Shown here: positions 1-7,277 of the stretch, one piece after another
How positions within the stretch are numbered: position 1 is the first letter of the stretch
Layout: every line of letters begins with the position of its first letter
Assembly (NCBI GenBank): GCA_031550125.1
Contig: JAVBOW010000028.1
Location: forward strand, 1 to 20,367
DNA from: JAVBOW01 sp031550125
GTDB lineage: Bacteria > Bacteroidota > Bacteroidia > Bacteroidales > Rikenellaceae
Length of the DNA stretch: 20,367 nucleotides
Direction: 5' to 3'
Notes under the pieces: generated by a model
The model's database searches: none
What the model was told of the DNA's origin: nothing
What the model saw: only the letters and a program-made list of their open reading frames with translations
Program-made: the position numbers and the translations under genes

Positions 1-79
1 TGCCCGTCAGCGGCTTACCCGCTTTCAACGCTTCCAAGGCCCTGGCCTTGAAATCAATAAAATCAAAATCGTCTGACAT
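1..79 (-). CDS. IS256-family transposase, N-terminal fragment (runs off left edge)
   Basis: The reverse strand from 79 reads MSDDFDFIDFKARALEALKA and continues with GKPLTG to the window edge with no stop. This acidic opening followed by an ALEALKAGKPLTG-like stretch is typical of Bacteroidetes IS256/MULE-type transposases, which cut and paste the element using a DDE domain. That catalytic part lies outside the window, so activity cannot be judged. The ATG sits just inside the IS end described at 84-128. Only 26 residues are visible, so the family call rests on this N-terminal pattern alone. Confidence 0.6.
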   Translation of the reverse strand, partial: MSDDFDFIDFKARALEALKAGKPLTG

Positions 80-83
80 ATAA

Positions 84-128
84 AAACTGTGTTAGGTAAA
101 GTTAATAATCTTTTACCTGACACAGTTT
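84..128 (-). repeat. IS end: palindrome next to the transposase start
   Basis: Positions 84-100 (AAACTGTGTTAGGTAAA) and 112-128 (TTTACCTGACACAGTTT) are inverted copies with one mismatch in 17, separated by 11 bases. The outer copy probably includes the terminal inverted repeat of the IS, placing the element boundary near 128. The inner copy lies directly before the transposase ATG and could form an RNA hairpin that limits read-through into the transposase. The other IS end and any target duplication are outside the window. Confidence 0.55.
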
Positions 129-335
129 AATTTACACCCTCTTATACGCGAAGAAATTGAAAGGTATATGTCATCCCACCGATTTGGGTTTAAAGGGATG
201 TTGGTGATGATACCTATGGATGCGAATGATTTTGAAAAACACATTCGATCTATATTGACAAAGGAAGGTGCAGATGATTATTTAGCATCTACTACCCCTA
301 CAACTATCTCGCAGGATTTACACACAACCAAGTAA
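129..335 (+). pseudogene. 3' fragment of an unknown gene cut by the IS element
   Basis: A frame opens exactly at the inferred IS border and runs to TAA at 333-335. It gives about 68 residues, including REEIERYMSSHRFGFKG, then MLVMIPMDANDFEKHIRSIL, then a Thr-rich tail. An internal ATG at 168 would allow a 55-residue product. The residue mix looks like a real protein, with an acidic/basic amphipathic helix-like stretch, but no family is recognised. The simplest reading is that the IS inserted into this gene and left its 3' end. It overlaps the minus-strand reading frame 278-442 tail to tail, so one of the two may be spurious. Confidence 0.35.
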
Positions 336-442
336 ATCTTTGAATTTGGGATTGATAAAGCATAAGGTACTGCTATAAATTCATGTGTTCCACATTTAGG
401 ACAAAAAGCCTTTCCAAAGAAAAAAATATCTTGATATTGCAC
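278..442 (-). CDS. Possible small zinc-ribbon protein or its 3' remnant
   Basis: From a GTG at 442 this frame encodes 54 residues: a short lead, GKAFCPKCGTHEFIAVPYAL, about 11 residues, then VCKSCEIVVGVVDAK and TAA at 278-280. Two CxxC pairs about 27 residues apart are the pattern of a zinc ribbon. No ATG is seen, and the same frame stays open further upstream to a TGA near 480, so this may be the end of a longer gene that has decayed. It overlaps the plus-strand fragment ending at 335 by 58 bases. The function is unknown. It was found by reading the strand directly. Confidence 0.4.
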   Translation of the reverse strand: MQYQDIFFFGKAFCPKCGTHEFIAVPYALSIPNSKIYLVVCKSCEIVVGVVDAK

Positions 443-840
443 TGTACTCCGCTCGCTATGGGTGCTGGTTTTATTTCAGCGACATATAAATCTCCTCATA
501 AACTAAAATATGGGTGGAATACTGAGTATGGCCAATAAGCCTCCAGGCTGCCTAATATTAAGTCGGAAGATAAAATAACTATGACGAGGTTGTCAAAGAC
601 AGCTATACTGTGATCGTAATAACCTACTCTATAAAACCACTCCCGCCCATCTTTGGCGGGGGAGTTTTATTTCTGCTACACAGTTTCTACTAACACACAT
701 ATTTCTATGTAATCTGCATATTCATTCAAAGCTATTAATATCAGAATTGTGCATTGAAAAGACCTTGTAAACAAAAACGGCCTTTCGCTATTCCCTGTTC
801 GTTTTACTCCATAGCTGCGGAGCCGTGGTCGCCGCTTCCT
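443..840. other. AT-rich stretch without a convincing gene
   Basis: Several short open stretches look protein-like but are broken by stops. One plus-strand frame before 540 includes GAGFISATYKSPHKLKYGWN and ends in TAA. Another near 580-625 reads YDEVVKDSYTVIVITYSIK without a start. The pattern fits decayed accessory DNA next to the IS element. The only clear structure is the hairpin at 639-665. Nothing else supportable is seen between 672 and 840. Confidence 0.35.
639..672. terminator. Hairpin terminator between debris and fimbrial locus
   Basis: ACTCCC (639-644) pairs with GGGAGT (660-665), and GCC (645-647) pairs with GGC (655-657), with a small bulge. The plus strand continues TTTTATTT. 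On the minus strand the stem is followed by GGTTTTATAG, so it could also stop transcripts leaving the fimbrial locus, whose last stop codon is at 841-843, about 175 bases upstream in that direction. Confidence 0.5.
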
Positions 841-2259
841 TTATTGTTGCGTCACGCTTATGCGTTGTGTCAATCTGCCTGCCTGCAGGGTTATGTAGGC
901 CGTGCGCGGGGGGCCTGCGTTTCCTTCAAGGAGGATGTATGTATCCGTTATCGCTCCTCCGGGGCCGCCTGTGGCGGTTAGCGTCAGCCAGTCCACAGGG
1001 TCTCCCGGCAATACGCCCTCAACGGAGGCCGCGCTCCAGCCCTGCGCGTAATCCGTATATACGGACAGTTTGTTGGCCGGCGTGGGCGCCGATGCTTCCG
1101 TGGCCGGTAGAAAATAGGCGCCCTGCGATACCCCGAGCATATATTGTCCGTTGAACGCCACGTTTTTGACAACTCCCAGGTCGTAGACGAGCATACGGGT
1201 GCGTAGATTGGACGGAACGGTGTATGAAGCCATGGCTTCCATGACGGAACCGTACCCCGGTCCTTCGACCGCCGTTACTGTCACCTCATACAGGAAGTTG
1301 CGCAGCAGGGGCATGTAATTTCCCGAGGCGTCGCAAAAATCCACCCTATAGAAATAGTTCTGTCCGGCGAACTCCCCTTCGAGTACCAGACACACCGCCT
1401 GGCTGCGGGATATTTCGGAAGCGTCCGAAGCCGCTGCTGATTCGAACGTATAGATCCGCCGGTTGAAAGGATTTACGCCCGAGGCGGGGTATGTCAGGTA
1501 GCTTCCCGTTTGTTTCCCCGGATTGGCGGGCAGGTTGGGGACCGACGGTATGGCCTGGACGATGTGTCCCTGCGCATCCCACAACGGGGCTATACGTCCG
1601 GCGGTGTTGTAGTTGCACAGGTATATGTTGCGCTGCGTAAAGTCGGGCGTTTCCACCCTTACGTCCACGGCCGCCGTCATTCTCACCATCTCCACGCCGG
1701 AAACCGTCATTTGTTCGGTTACGCGGATCACTCCGCTTTCGCCGAGCATTGGGAATGGGGTGTAACTGTCTCCCTCCGTATCCCACGGCCCGGGGTCGGC
1801 GAACCGTAACAGGCCGAGTGCCGTCGTTTTGCCGACGCCGGGAGTTATCGACCCATTGTCGATAAGGCCGCCGACCACCGCATGCGCGTTGGCCACGAAC
1901 ACCAGGTCGTAGTTCGTCCCCGCAACGAGTTCCACGTCGAAGACGGCGTTATACTGCGTGCCGGAGCCGCCGTTGGATATGTTCGTACCTTGCCGGTAGT
2001 ATTCGAACGACTGGTTGCCGTTGCCGTCGTCACGGAACGCCAGCACGTCTATTTCGCGCACTTCGTTCTCTTTGTTGCCATCCATGGCCCGGGAGGAGGG
2101 AATATTCTCGCCTGAGATGTTAAGTATGACCTTTACGGGCGTCTCTTCGCCAGGTCCCGGTTCTCCGGGTCTGGGCGAGGGCCTGTCTTTCGAACAGCCC
2201 GCGGCAGCCAGGGCGAGGGCCAGGGCTACGTTCAGTAATATTTTGCGATAACGTTTCAT
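841..2259 (-). CDS. Fimbrillin-like lipoprotein with C-terminal BACON-like domain
   Basis: This 472-residue lipoprotein has a signal peptide with lipobox AAAGC and lipid cysteine at residue 22. A Pro/Gly-rich tether follows (about 26-41), then a fimbrillin-type beta-sandwich region (about 42-375). The C-terminal 100 residues contain WLTLT, a run of small residues, then RTAYITLQAGRLTQRISVTQ, which matches the BACON Ig-like fold. It is the last gene of the locus, 30 bases after the 889-residue gene. Known FimA/Mfa loci encode accessory or tip subunits in this position, and I infer that role. It should be exported, lipidated and carried to the surface. No specific ligand can be read from the sequence. 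Confidence 0.75.
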   Translation of the reverse strand: MKRYRKILLNVALALALAAAGCSKDRPSPRPGEPGPGEETPVKVILNISGENIPSSRAMDGNKENEVREIDVLAFRDDGNGNQSFEYYRQGTNISNGGSGTQYNAVFDVELVAGTNYDLVFVANAHAVVGGLIDNGSITPGVGKTTALGLLRFADPGPWDTEGDSYTPFPMLGESGVIRVTEQMTVSGVEMVRMTAAVDVRVETPDFTQRNIYLCNYNTAGRIAPLWDAQGHIVQAIPSVPNLPANPGKQTGSYLTYPASGVNPFNRRIYTFESAAASDASEISRSQAVCLVLEGEFAGQNYFYRVDFCDASGNYMPLLRNFLYEVTVTAVEGPGYGSVMEAMASYTVPSNLRTRMLVYDLGVVKNVAFNGQYMLGVSQGAYFLPATEASAPTPANKLSVYTDYAQGWSAASVEGVLPGDPVDWLTLTATGGPGGAITDTYILLEGNAGPPRTAYITLQAGRLTQRISVTQQ

Positions 2260-2289
2260 GGCTTTATGAATGCGTTTGATTTTTCCCGT

Positions 2290-4959
2290 TTACTGCGGGT
2301 TTTCTGCGACGCACCGTATGGCGTACGCGTCGGCGTGGACGAAAAAGCTGCCGGTGCTATACGAAACCGAATTGGACGTGAAGCTCAGGCGGGGGCTTAC
2401 GCTGACATTGGAGGCTGTACTCCAATAATATCCGTTACCCGTCTGAACCAGTACGCCGCCGTTGTTCCGTGCGCCTGTTACAGGATAGAACCCGCCTACG
2501 CCTGTATTCGTGCGTCCGCTGCCGTTCCAGATGAAGTTACCGGTGTTGAGGCCCTGCCACAATGCGTACGTCGGGACTTTGTATCCTTCGGGACACGGGT
2601 CGTATATCTCCTTTTCAGGCAAGTCGCCGCCCCACGAGAAAGGCCTCGCGTTGTAAGTGCCGGTGAAAAAACCCAGAGGATTCCGCACGGAGTTGGTTAT
2701 TTCCGTCACAGGCATATTGATGTTGCCGGCTATCTGGGTGATATCCGGTTGCTTGGACCTTCCATCCTTGTCGTACCATGCGTCGGCCGCTCCGGGGAAT
2801 GGGTCTTTGCGTCCCCATTGGTAGAGCAACCCGCCGGCTCCGGGATTGCCCGGAGTACTGCTCAGTGCGCCCAGGTTGCGGTCGAGCCAGTTGCCCGAGG
2901 GCCGGAAGTCCGTCACCCAGATGTGCCAGCTCCAGCGGATTACGCCGTTCGTCGTAACGGCCACCACCGTATTGCCCTGGCTGCTTCCCGGTCGGACGAG
3001 CAGATATCCTGACGAGCCGTCGCCGGCCGGTACGACGGAACTCACCGCGCCCTGTTGCGAAAGGCCGGCCGGCGAGTCGGTCCATATGAATCCGGCTCCG
3101 AGCAGATCGTTGGGGCCTATTTGCCGGCCTATGACGGCCGTTCCCGTCACCGAAGGTTCGTTCGCGCGTTCTACAGGAATAAGGATGGGGTATGAACCAG
3201 GAGCCATAATATAGCAGTTAGACATTCCTTCGGGTACGCCCGACGCCAGCCATATCTTAACGTCTACGTCGGGACATACGCCGTCGGCGTCGCTGAAGGT
3301 CAGTATGGCGGTGTCCGCCGTTTTTTGGGGATTGCCTGCAAGCATGGCGTCTTCGTCGTCGTAGGTGGTGAAAAATACGGGTTCGTTGTCGGCGTGGCCG
3401 CCGGATGTCGTCTGTAATACGGCCAACCCGCCCTGAACGTTTGTTCCCGGTTTGATCCGCACCGTCCAGCCGAAATTCGAACTGGCCGTGACCTCGGCCT
3501 GTTCGCCGTTCATGAAGTAGATCGACGACCAGCCGTAAGTGAGCCACGAATCTTTGCCCTGGCTTACTTTGACCACATATCGCAGGTTACCTGCCGAGAC
3601 CGTGAATTGGGCCGTGCGGTCGACGCCCGTGCCGTTTGCCGCACCTGTAACCTGTATGTTCCTCGCCGGCGAGCCGTCCGACCCCGCGTTGTCCGAAACC
3701 GCCAGCCATCCGCCTCCTCCGGAAGTATAGATCACCGGGCCGATGAAAACTCCGGCGGGCAGGCCCGTGTCGGCTCCAGTGTAGTCAGTTCTGATCGCCA
3801 TGCCGGCCGAGAAAGCCTCCCTGCCTGCGTTGAGCCTGTCGCGGCTCAGCTCCAGGCTGTGCTGCCCGTCGAATACGACGCTGCTCACGGCCAGGTTCCA
3901 CGGGGTTATTTCTGCGTCGACGACGGCCGACCCGAAGAACGCGTCGTCGGGCGTGGCCGCGCCTTTGCCTGTGAACTCGCGCACTACGACGTTGTACACG
4001 TGGTTGCGCAGAATATCCTGCGAGACGTAACCTGAGGGCGTTTGCGGCGTCTTGATGTCTACGCGGTAATAGCTTATCTCCCCCGAGGATGACGGGTTGC
4101 CGCCGGTGTCGTAATTGCCTCCTATCACCAGGCATGTGGCCAGCTCCCTCTCACGCGTTCCTTTCGCCTCGAAGGTGTATAGGCTTTGCCTGAGCGCCCC
4201 CGAACCTGGTACGCCGTAGACTATCGATGGTTCCAGTGCGGTGGGATCGTCGGTCGTCCCCGGATAGAACGGCGGGACTTCGGCCTCCACGACCCTCTGG
4301 TTGGCCGCATCCCACAGGGTGTCGCCATAGGCTACGTAGCCGGCCGTCTTGCGGTTGTATATCATAGCCTGCGTCATGACGAAATCGCCTGCCGCGGCCG
4401 GAGCGAGGCTCACGTCTATGCGTGCCAGCATGCGCAGAAGGCCGTAGGGTCCCAGGACGGACGTCGAAGAGGTTACCGTGACGGGGGCGGTTTTGGCATA
4501 CATGGGTATAGGGGCGAATTCGGTCGAGCCGTTGTTCCTGGCCGGCCATTCGCCCCTGCTTGTCGCCACTATCTTTTGCAGCGCGCCGGACAGATAGTCC
4601 AGTTGCGTTATCCCCGAAGCAGTGTAAGCCGCCGAAGCGTTGGCCAGTATGACGAAGAGCTGCGGCCGGTCGTGTTTTCTTACCGTGGCCGCAAACGAGC
4701 CTGCGGAGGAGTCGTATGCGCCCGGGACGTGGTAGGAGTAGCGGTAGCCGCCGTCCTGCAGCACGAATGCCAGCAGATCTATAGAGCCGATGAAATTTTC
4801 GTCATGATCGGAAAGCGTCCTTGCCGTAGATATGCCGGCGCGCGGAAGTTCCAACGTGAAACTGACGCGTATCCAGTCGTGGTTTTTTCCGGCTTGCCCA
4901 TCCTCGCGCATGCACGAGGCTATTGCCAGCGCCGAAATAAATATAAAGAAGCGTTTCAT
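2290..4959 (-). CDS. Large fimbrial tip-like lipoprotein (fimbrillin, BACON, FISUMP-type C-terminus)
   Basis: This 889-residue lipoprotein has a short signal with lipobox AIASC and Cys16. Residues about 25-355 look like a fimbrillin/Mfa-like region, with LRNHVYNVVVREF near 317-329 and ITPWNL at 351-356. Residues about 365-466 form a BACON-like domain (WLAVSD, then RTAQFTVSAGNLRYVVKVSQ). A second Ig-like segment spans about 470-575. The C-terminus (about 620-889) has WSWHIWVTD, NWLDRNLGA, YQWGRKDPFPG, DPCPEGYKVPT, YYWSTAS and a final AIRCVAENPQ, the pattern of Fibrobacter-succinogenes-major-paralogous (FISUMP) domains found at the end of Bacteroidales fimbrial tip proteins. It starts 15 bases after the anchor gene, so the two are very likely co-transcribed. 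The inferred role is tip adhesin. Cys789 and Cys883 could form a disulfide. Confidence 0.8.
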   Translation of the reverse strand: MKRFFIFISALAIASCMREDGQAGKNHDWIRVSFTLELPRAGISTARTLSDHDENFIGSIDLLAFVLQDGGYRYSYHVPGAYDSSAGSFAATVRKHDRPQLFVILANASAAYTASGITQLDYLSGALQKIVATSRGEWPARNNGSTEFAPIPMYAKTAPVTVTSSTSVLGPYGLLRMLARIDVSLAPAAAGDFVMTQAMIYNRKTAGYVAYGDTLWDAANQRVVEAEVPPFYPGTTDDPTALEPSIVYGVPGSGALRQSLYTFEAKGTRERELATCLVIGGNYDTGGNPSSSGEISYYRVDIKTPQTPSGYVSQDILRNHVYNVVVREFTGKGAATPDDAFFGSAVVDAEITPWNLAVSSVVFDGQHSLELSRDRLNAGREAFSAGMAIRTDYTGADTGLPAGVFIGPVIYTSGGGGWLAVSDNAGSDGSPARNIQVTGAANGTGVDRTAQFTVSAGNLRYVVKVSQGKDSWLTYGWSSIYFMNGEQAEVTASSNFGWTVRIKPGTNVQGGLAVLQTTSGGHADNEPVFFTTYDDEDAMLAGNPQKTADTAILTFSDADGVCPDVDVKIWLASGVPEGMSNCYIMAPGSYPILIPVERANEPSVTGTAVIGRQIGPNDLLGAGFIWTDSPAGLSQQGAVSSVVPAGDGSSGYLLVRPGSSQGNTVVAVTTNGVIRWSWHIWVTDFRPSGNWLDRNLGALSSTPGNPGAGGLLYQWGRKDPFPGAADAWYDKDGRSKQPDITQIAGNINMPVTEITNSVRNPLGFFTGTYNARPFSWGGDLPEKEIYDPCPEGYKVPTYALWQGLNTGNFIWNGSGRTNTGVGGFYPVTGARNNGGVLVQTGNGYYWSTASNVSVSPRLSFTSNSVSYSTGSFFVHADAYAIRCVAENPQ

Positions 4960-4974
4960 AACTTTCCTGTGTAT

Positions 4975-5853
4975 TTATAAGATAGGCGTGGTGTCGACGT
5001 AATCCCAGTCGGGTAAGGCTACGATTACGGAGGTTTCCGTAAACCGAAGCATTATCCGTATTGTTTCGCCGCCCCCGTCGCGGATTACCAGGTCGGGATA
5101 GAATTCCGCGATGTACTCCTGCAACGACAGGGTGTGGCCTGCCGTCCCTGCCGAATTGACGACGGACACCTCTATCGGGTTCTCGTTGAGGAATTCGGGC
5201 GTGTAGAACCGCGAGAGGTAGGCCGCGCCTTGCGGGGTGTTCACGGCGCGCCCCGGCTGCAACATACTTTTGGGTGCGGCCGCCAACGGCTCCATGTCGA
5301 AATGATATCCCGGGATGAGTCCGGATAGTCCGGCGGAGGGCGCGGAGAGACCCTGTACGTAAACTTCGACGATCTTGTGACGGTTGGTGAAGTCCATTGT
5401 CCCGGAAGCCGTTCCCGAAGAGGGGACGGTCAACACGTTGCCCTCGGCGCCGTTTACTCCCGGGGAGTGGTAGAGCGAGTCGCCGGTCTGGACGCCCGAG
5501 TAAAATATATAGGACTCTTTCGGAGTAAACCCGTCCGTGTCGGCCACTCCGGTGTTTGGCCCTATATTGCCCCAGCCTATTATCTCGTAGGCTCCGGCAG
5601 GCAGGTCTATCGTCGTGCCGTGGAAAACGCCCGGAGCGGTCGTCACCTCTACGGAGCGTATGAATTCGCCTCCGGCCCGGTAAATATAGAGGTTGACCTT
5701 GCCGATATGGCCGTCGAAGAGGTCCTGCCCGTCCTGTATGTAGCGGAACGTAAGGGTTACATTCCCGGACGGGGGACACGGGCCTATCTCTTCCCTGACG
5801 CATCCATGCCAGAGGATGCAGGCAAGTAGCGATATATAGGTTGCGGCTTTCAC
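4975..5853 (-). CDS. FimB/Mfa2-family fimbrial anchor lipoprotein
   Basis: This 292-residue lipoprotein has a signal ending in WHGC (Cys18), followed by VREEIGPCPP, the characteristic opening of FimB/Mfa2 proteins. In this family the lipidated subunit sits at the base of the fimbria, anchors it to the outer membrane and limits its length. The start is GTG at 5853 (the plus strand reads CAC), with no better ATG before the lipobox. The C-terminus has VIVALPDWDYVDTTPIL, resembling the end of other fimbrial subunits. It lies 111 bases after the fimbrillin stop, with a strong hairpin in between, and 15 bases before the tip-like gene. Confidence 0.85.
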   Translation of the reverse strand: MKAATYISLLACILWHGCVREEIGPCPPSGNVTLTFRYIQDGQDLFDGHIGKVNLYIYRAGGEFIRSVEVTTAPGVFHGTTIDLPAGAYEIIGWGNIGPNTGVADTDGFTPKESYIFYSGVQTGDSLYHSPGVNGAEGNVLTVPSSGTASGTMDFTNRHKIVEVYVQGLSAPSAGLSGLIPGYHFDMEPLAAAPKSMLQPGRAVNTPQGAAYLSRFYTPEFLNENPIEVSVVNSAGTAGHTLSLQEYIAEFYPDLVIRDGGGETIRIMLRFTETSVIVALPDWDYVDTTPIL

Positions 5854-5894
5854 GATTGCAGGATTCTAAGGATAAAGGCGCGGCCGGCCTGTCC

Positions 5895-5920
5895 CCGCTC
5901 CCGGCAAAGGCCGGGAGCGG
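5895..5920 (-). promoter_or_regulatory. GC-rich hairpin between fimbrillin and anchor genes
   Basis: CCGCTCCCGGC (5895-5905) and GCCGGGAGCGG (5910-5920) form a perfect 11-base-pair stem with a four-base loop. It lies about 45 bases after the fimbrillin stop and 42 bases before the anchor start. No T-run follows on the minus strand, so it is not a classic full terminator. It could stabilise the 3' end of the fimbrillin message or cause partial termination, keeping the major subunit in excess over the single-copy subunits. That role is inferred. Confidence 0.6.
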
Positions 5921-5964
5921 AATTCATATAAAACAGGCTGTCGCCGCCGTTAAAGGGTTGCCGG

Positions 5965-7068
5965 TCAGAATCCGGGCTGTACTCCGTCTTCGAATGTCCA
6001 GTCTATCAGATTGACTGTAACCTCCACGTCCAGCGTTTCCAGTTCCGGCTGCTCGGAAAGGTCGTCGGCGGTAAACGCTATGTTGGTTATCCTGTAGATC
6101 TTGCCGCGCTCGAACGATGTGATCAACGTGCCGCCGCTCGTGCGGAAGGTCTTGACGGTAAGGAATTGAGGATTTGGAAAGTCGGTGATGTCGTCGAGAC
6201 GGATGACGATATGGGGGACAAGGCCCGCAAAGACGTTGTACGACCATACGTTGCCAACCGCCGGGGTGTAGGCGTTGGTGCCGCCGTCCAGCGTACCCAC
6301 GCCCGAGGCGTTGTAGTCGAAATATTTCCCGTTGTCGACCGCCGGGTATCCGGCCGCGCCGGACAGATAGTCGGTCGGATCTATGCCGTTGTCCCTGAAG
6401 TCCGCCGTATTGCGGGTGGCGTTCAGGTATTGCTGGCCGTCGTATTTATTGATGAATATGCCCTCGATAATCCAACTGCCCGCGATGCCTGTGCCCCCCG
6501 TAACGGCACTTATTTCTATCCTCGACGCCAGCGGACGCACGTCGATGTCGGCCGTGGCCACCGTCGAAGGAGCTACGGGCGGTATGATCGGGCTGCCTCC
6601 GTAAATCGTCGCGGCGGTTATGCCTCCGGAAACGTCGTATTGGTCGTTAAGCGAAATGACCGTCTGCTCTACTGCGCTGTAAGCTCCTGAAGTGGGCAGC
6701 GTTATGCTTGCCGGAACGTTGCCGGGGAGGTATATGGACAGGGTATTTGCAGGAACCGAGATTATGACGCCCGCCTGTAGCGTCTCTATGCCTACCGATG
6801 TGGCGGTGAGCGCGGCGTTATCGTCGGTTATGCCCAGGCGTCCGGTTATCTGTCCCGAACCGGACACGAAATAGAGGTAGCCGCTGTTGAAAACCAGCGT
6901 GGGGTCCGTCACCCCGGGAGAAATGGATCTTGAAGAAACCTTGTCTATCTTTACCAATACGTCGCGGACTTCCCTTTCGGCAGTGGCGTCGTTTGATTTG
7001 TTGCAGCTTGAAAATATGGTTGATATTGCCGGTAAAGCTGCGAGCAGAAATACTAATCCTCGTTTCAT
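5965..7068 (-). CDS. Major fimbrillin lipoprotein (FimA/Mfa1-type)
   Basis: This 367-residue protein has a signal peptide and lipobox FSSC (Cys22). A basic SSRSIS stretch at about 45-50 lies near where P. gingivalis fimbrillins are cut by an Arg-specific protease. Two beta-rich domains follow, and the protein ends in VTVNLIDWTFEDGVQPGF, the usual fimbrillin C-terminal strand used in donor-strand assembly. Subunits of this family are exported as lipoproteins, trimmed at the surface and polymerised into the shaft. Its position just before the FimB/Mfa2-like gene and after DUF3575/DUF3868 genes is the standard order in gut Bacteroidales loci. A 209-base gap with hairpins and AT-rich DNA precedes it, suggesting its own promoter. 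Confidence 0.85.
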   Translation of the reverse strand: MKRGLVFLLAALPAISTIFSSCNKSNDATAEREVRDVLVKIDKVSSRSISPGVTDPTLVFNSGYLYFVSGSGQITGRLGITDDNAALTATSVGIETLQAGVIISVPANTLSIYLPGNVPASITLPTSGAYSAVEQTVISLNDQYDVSGGITAATIYGGSPIIPPVAPSTVATADIDVRPLASRIEISAVTGGTGIAGSWIIEGIFINKYDGQQYLNATRNTADFRDNGIDPTDYLSGAAGYPAVDNGKYFDYNASGVGTLDGGTNAYTPAVGNVWSYNVFAGLVPHIVIRLDDITDFPNPQFLTVKTFRTSGGTLITSFERGKIYRITNIAFTADDLSEQPELETLDVEVTVNLIDWTFEDGVQPGF

Positions 7069-7104
7069 AATTATCAGTTTTAATTATAAGAAAAAATATT
7101 AATA

Positions 7105-7138
7105 TAAATATATGTTATTACATGATGGGCATTTCAAA
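7105..7138 (-). promoter_or_regulatory. Possible fimbrillin promoter
   Basis: On the minus strand, TTTG (7138-7135) and TATATTTA (7112-7105) resemble the Bacteroidetes -33 and -7 boxes. The -7 box lies about 37 bases before the fimbrillin start, in AT-rich DNA. The 22-base spacer is longer than usual and the last base of the -7 box is A rather than G, so this is tentative. Confidence 0.3.
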
Positions 7139-7165
7139 ATGCGTACCAAAGCAGTATTTGCTTTG
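7129..7165. repeat. Two small inverted repeats upstream of fimbrillin
   Basis: GCATTTCAAAATGC (7129-7142) is a palindrome with six-base arms around CA. CAAAGCA (7147-7153) and TGCTTTG (7159-7165) are seven-base arms around GTATT. They lie where an operator for the fimbrillin promoter would be expected, but no regulator can be named. Confidence 0.4.
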
Positions 7166-7190
7166 TATTCATGTGTTTATATTAAAGTAG

Positions 7191-7234
7191 CCGGCAGGTT
7201 TCGGGGTGCGTCCCTGAAACCTGCCGGTTGTTTT
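7191..7234 (+). terminator. Perfect hairpin between DUF3868 and fimbrillin genes
   Basis: CCGGCAGGTTTC (7191-7202) and GAAACCTGCCGG (7216-7227) pair over 12 bases around a 13-base loop. The plus strand continues TTGTTTTT, while the minus strand continues CTACTTTAATAT, a poorer T-run. Both flanking genes are on the minus strand, so it probably ends or attenuates the DUF3575-DUF3868 transcript, although the better T-run faces the other way. Confidence 0.55.
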
Positions 7235-7277
7235 TACGTTGCGCTGCGAGATGGCTGAGGTTATGCCGATTCTAAGG

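Noticed and set aside
2266..3012. 248-residue plus-strand frame
   Set aside because: It is opposite the C-terminal FISUMP-type region of the tip-like gene and has no signal or family features.
4186..4980. 264-residue plus-strand frame
   Set aside because: It is antisense to the N-terminal half of the tip-like lipoprotein and is Arg-rich as expected for a shadow frame.
4802..5803. 333-residue minus-strand frame overlapping the anchor gene
   Set aside because: It is a shifted frame of the FimB/Mfa2-like gene, very Arg-rich, without a signal peptide. The anchor frame has the lipobox.
7069..7277. Invertible promoter upstream of fimbrillin
   Set aside because: The inverted repeats are too close together to flank a promoter and act as recombination sites.
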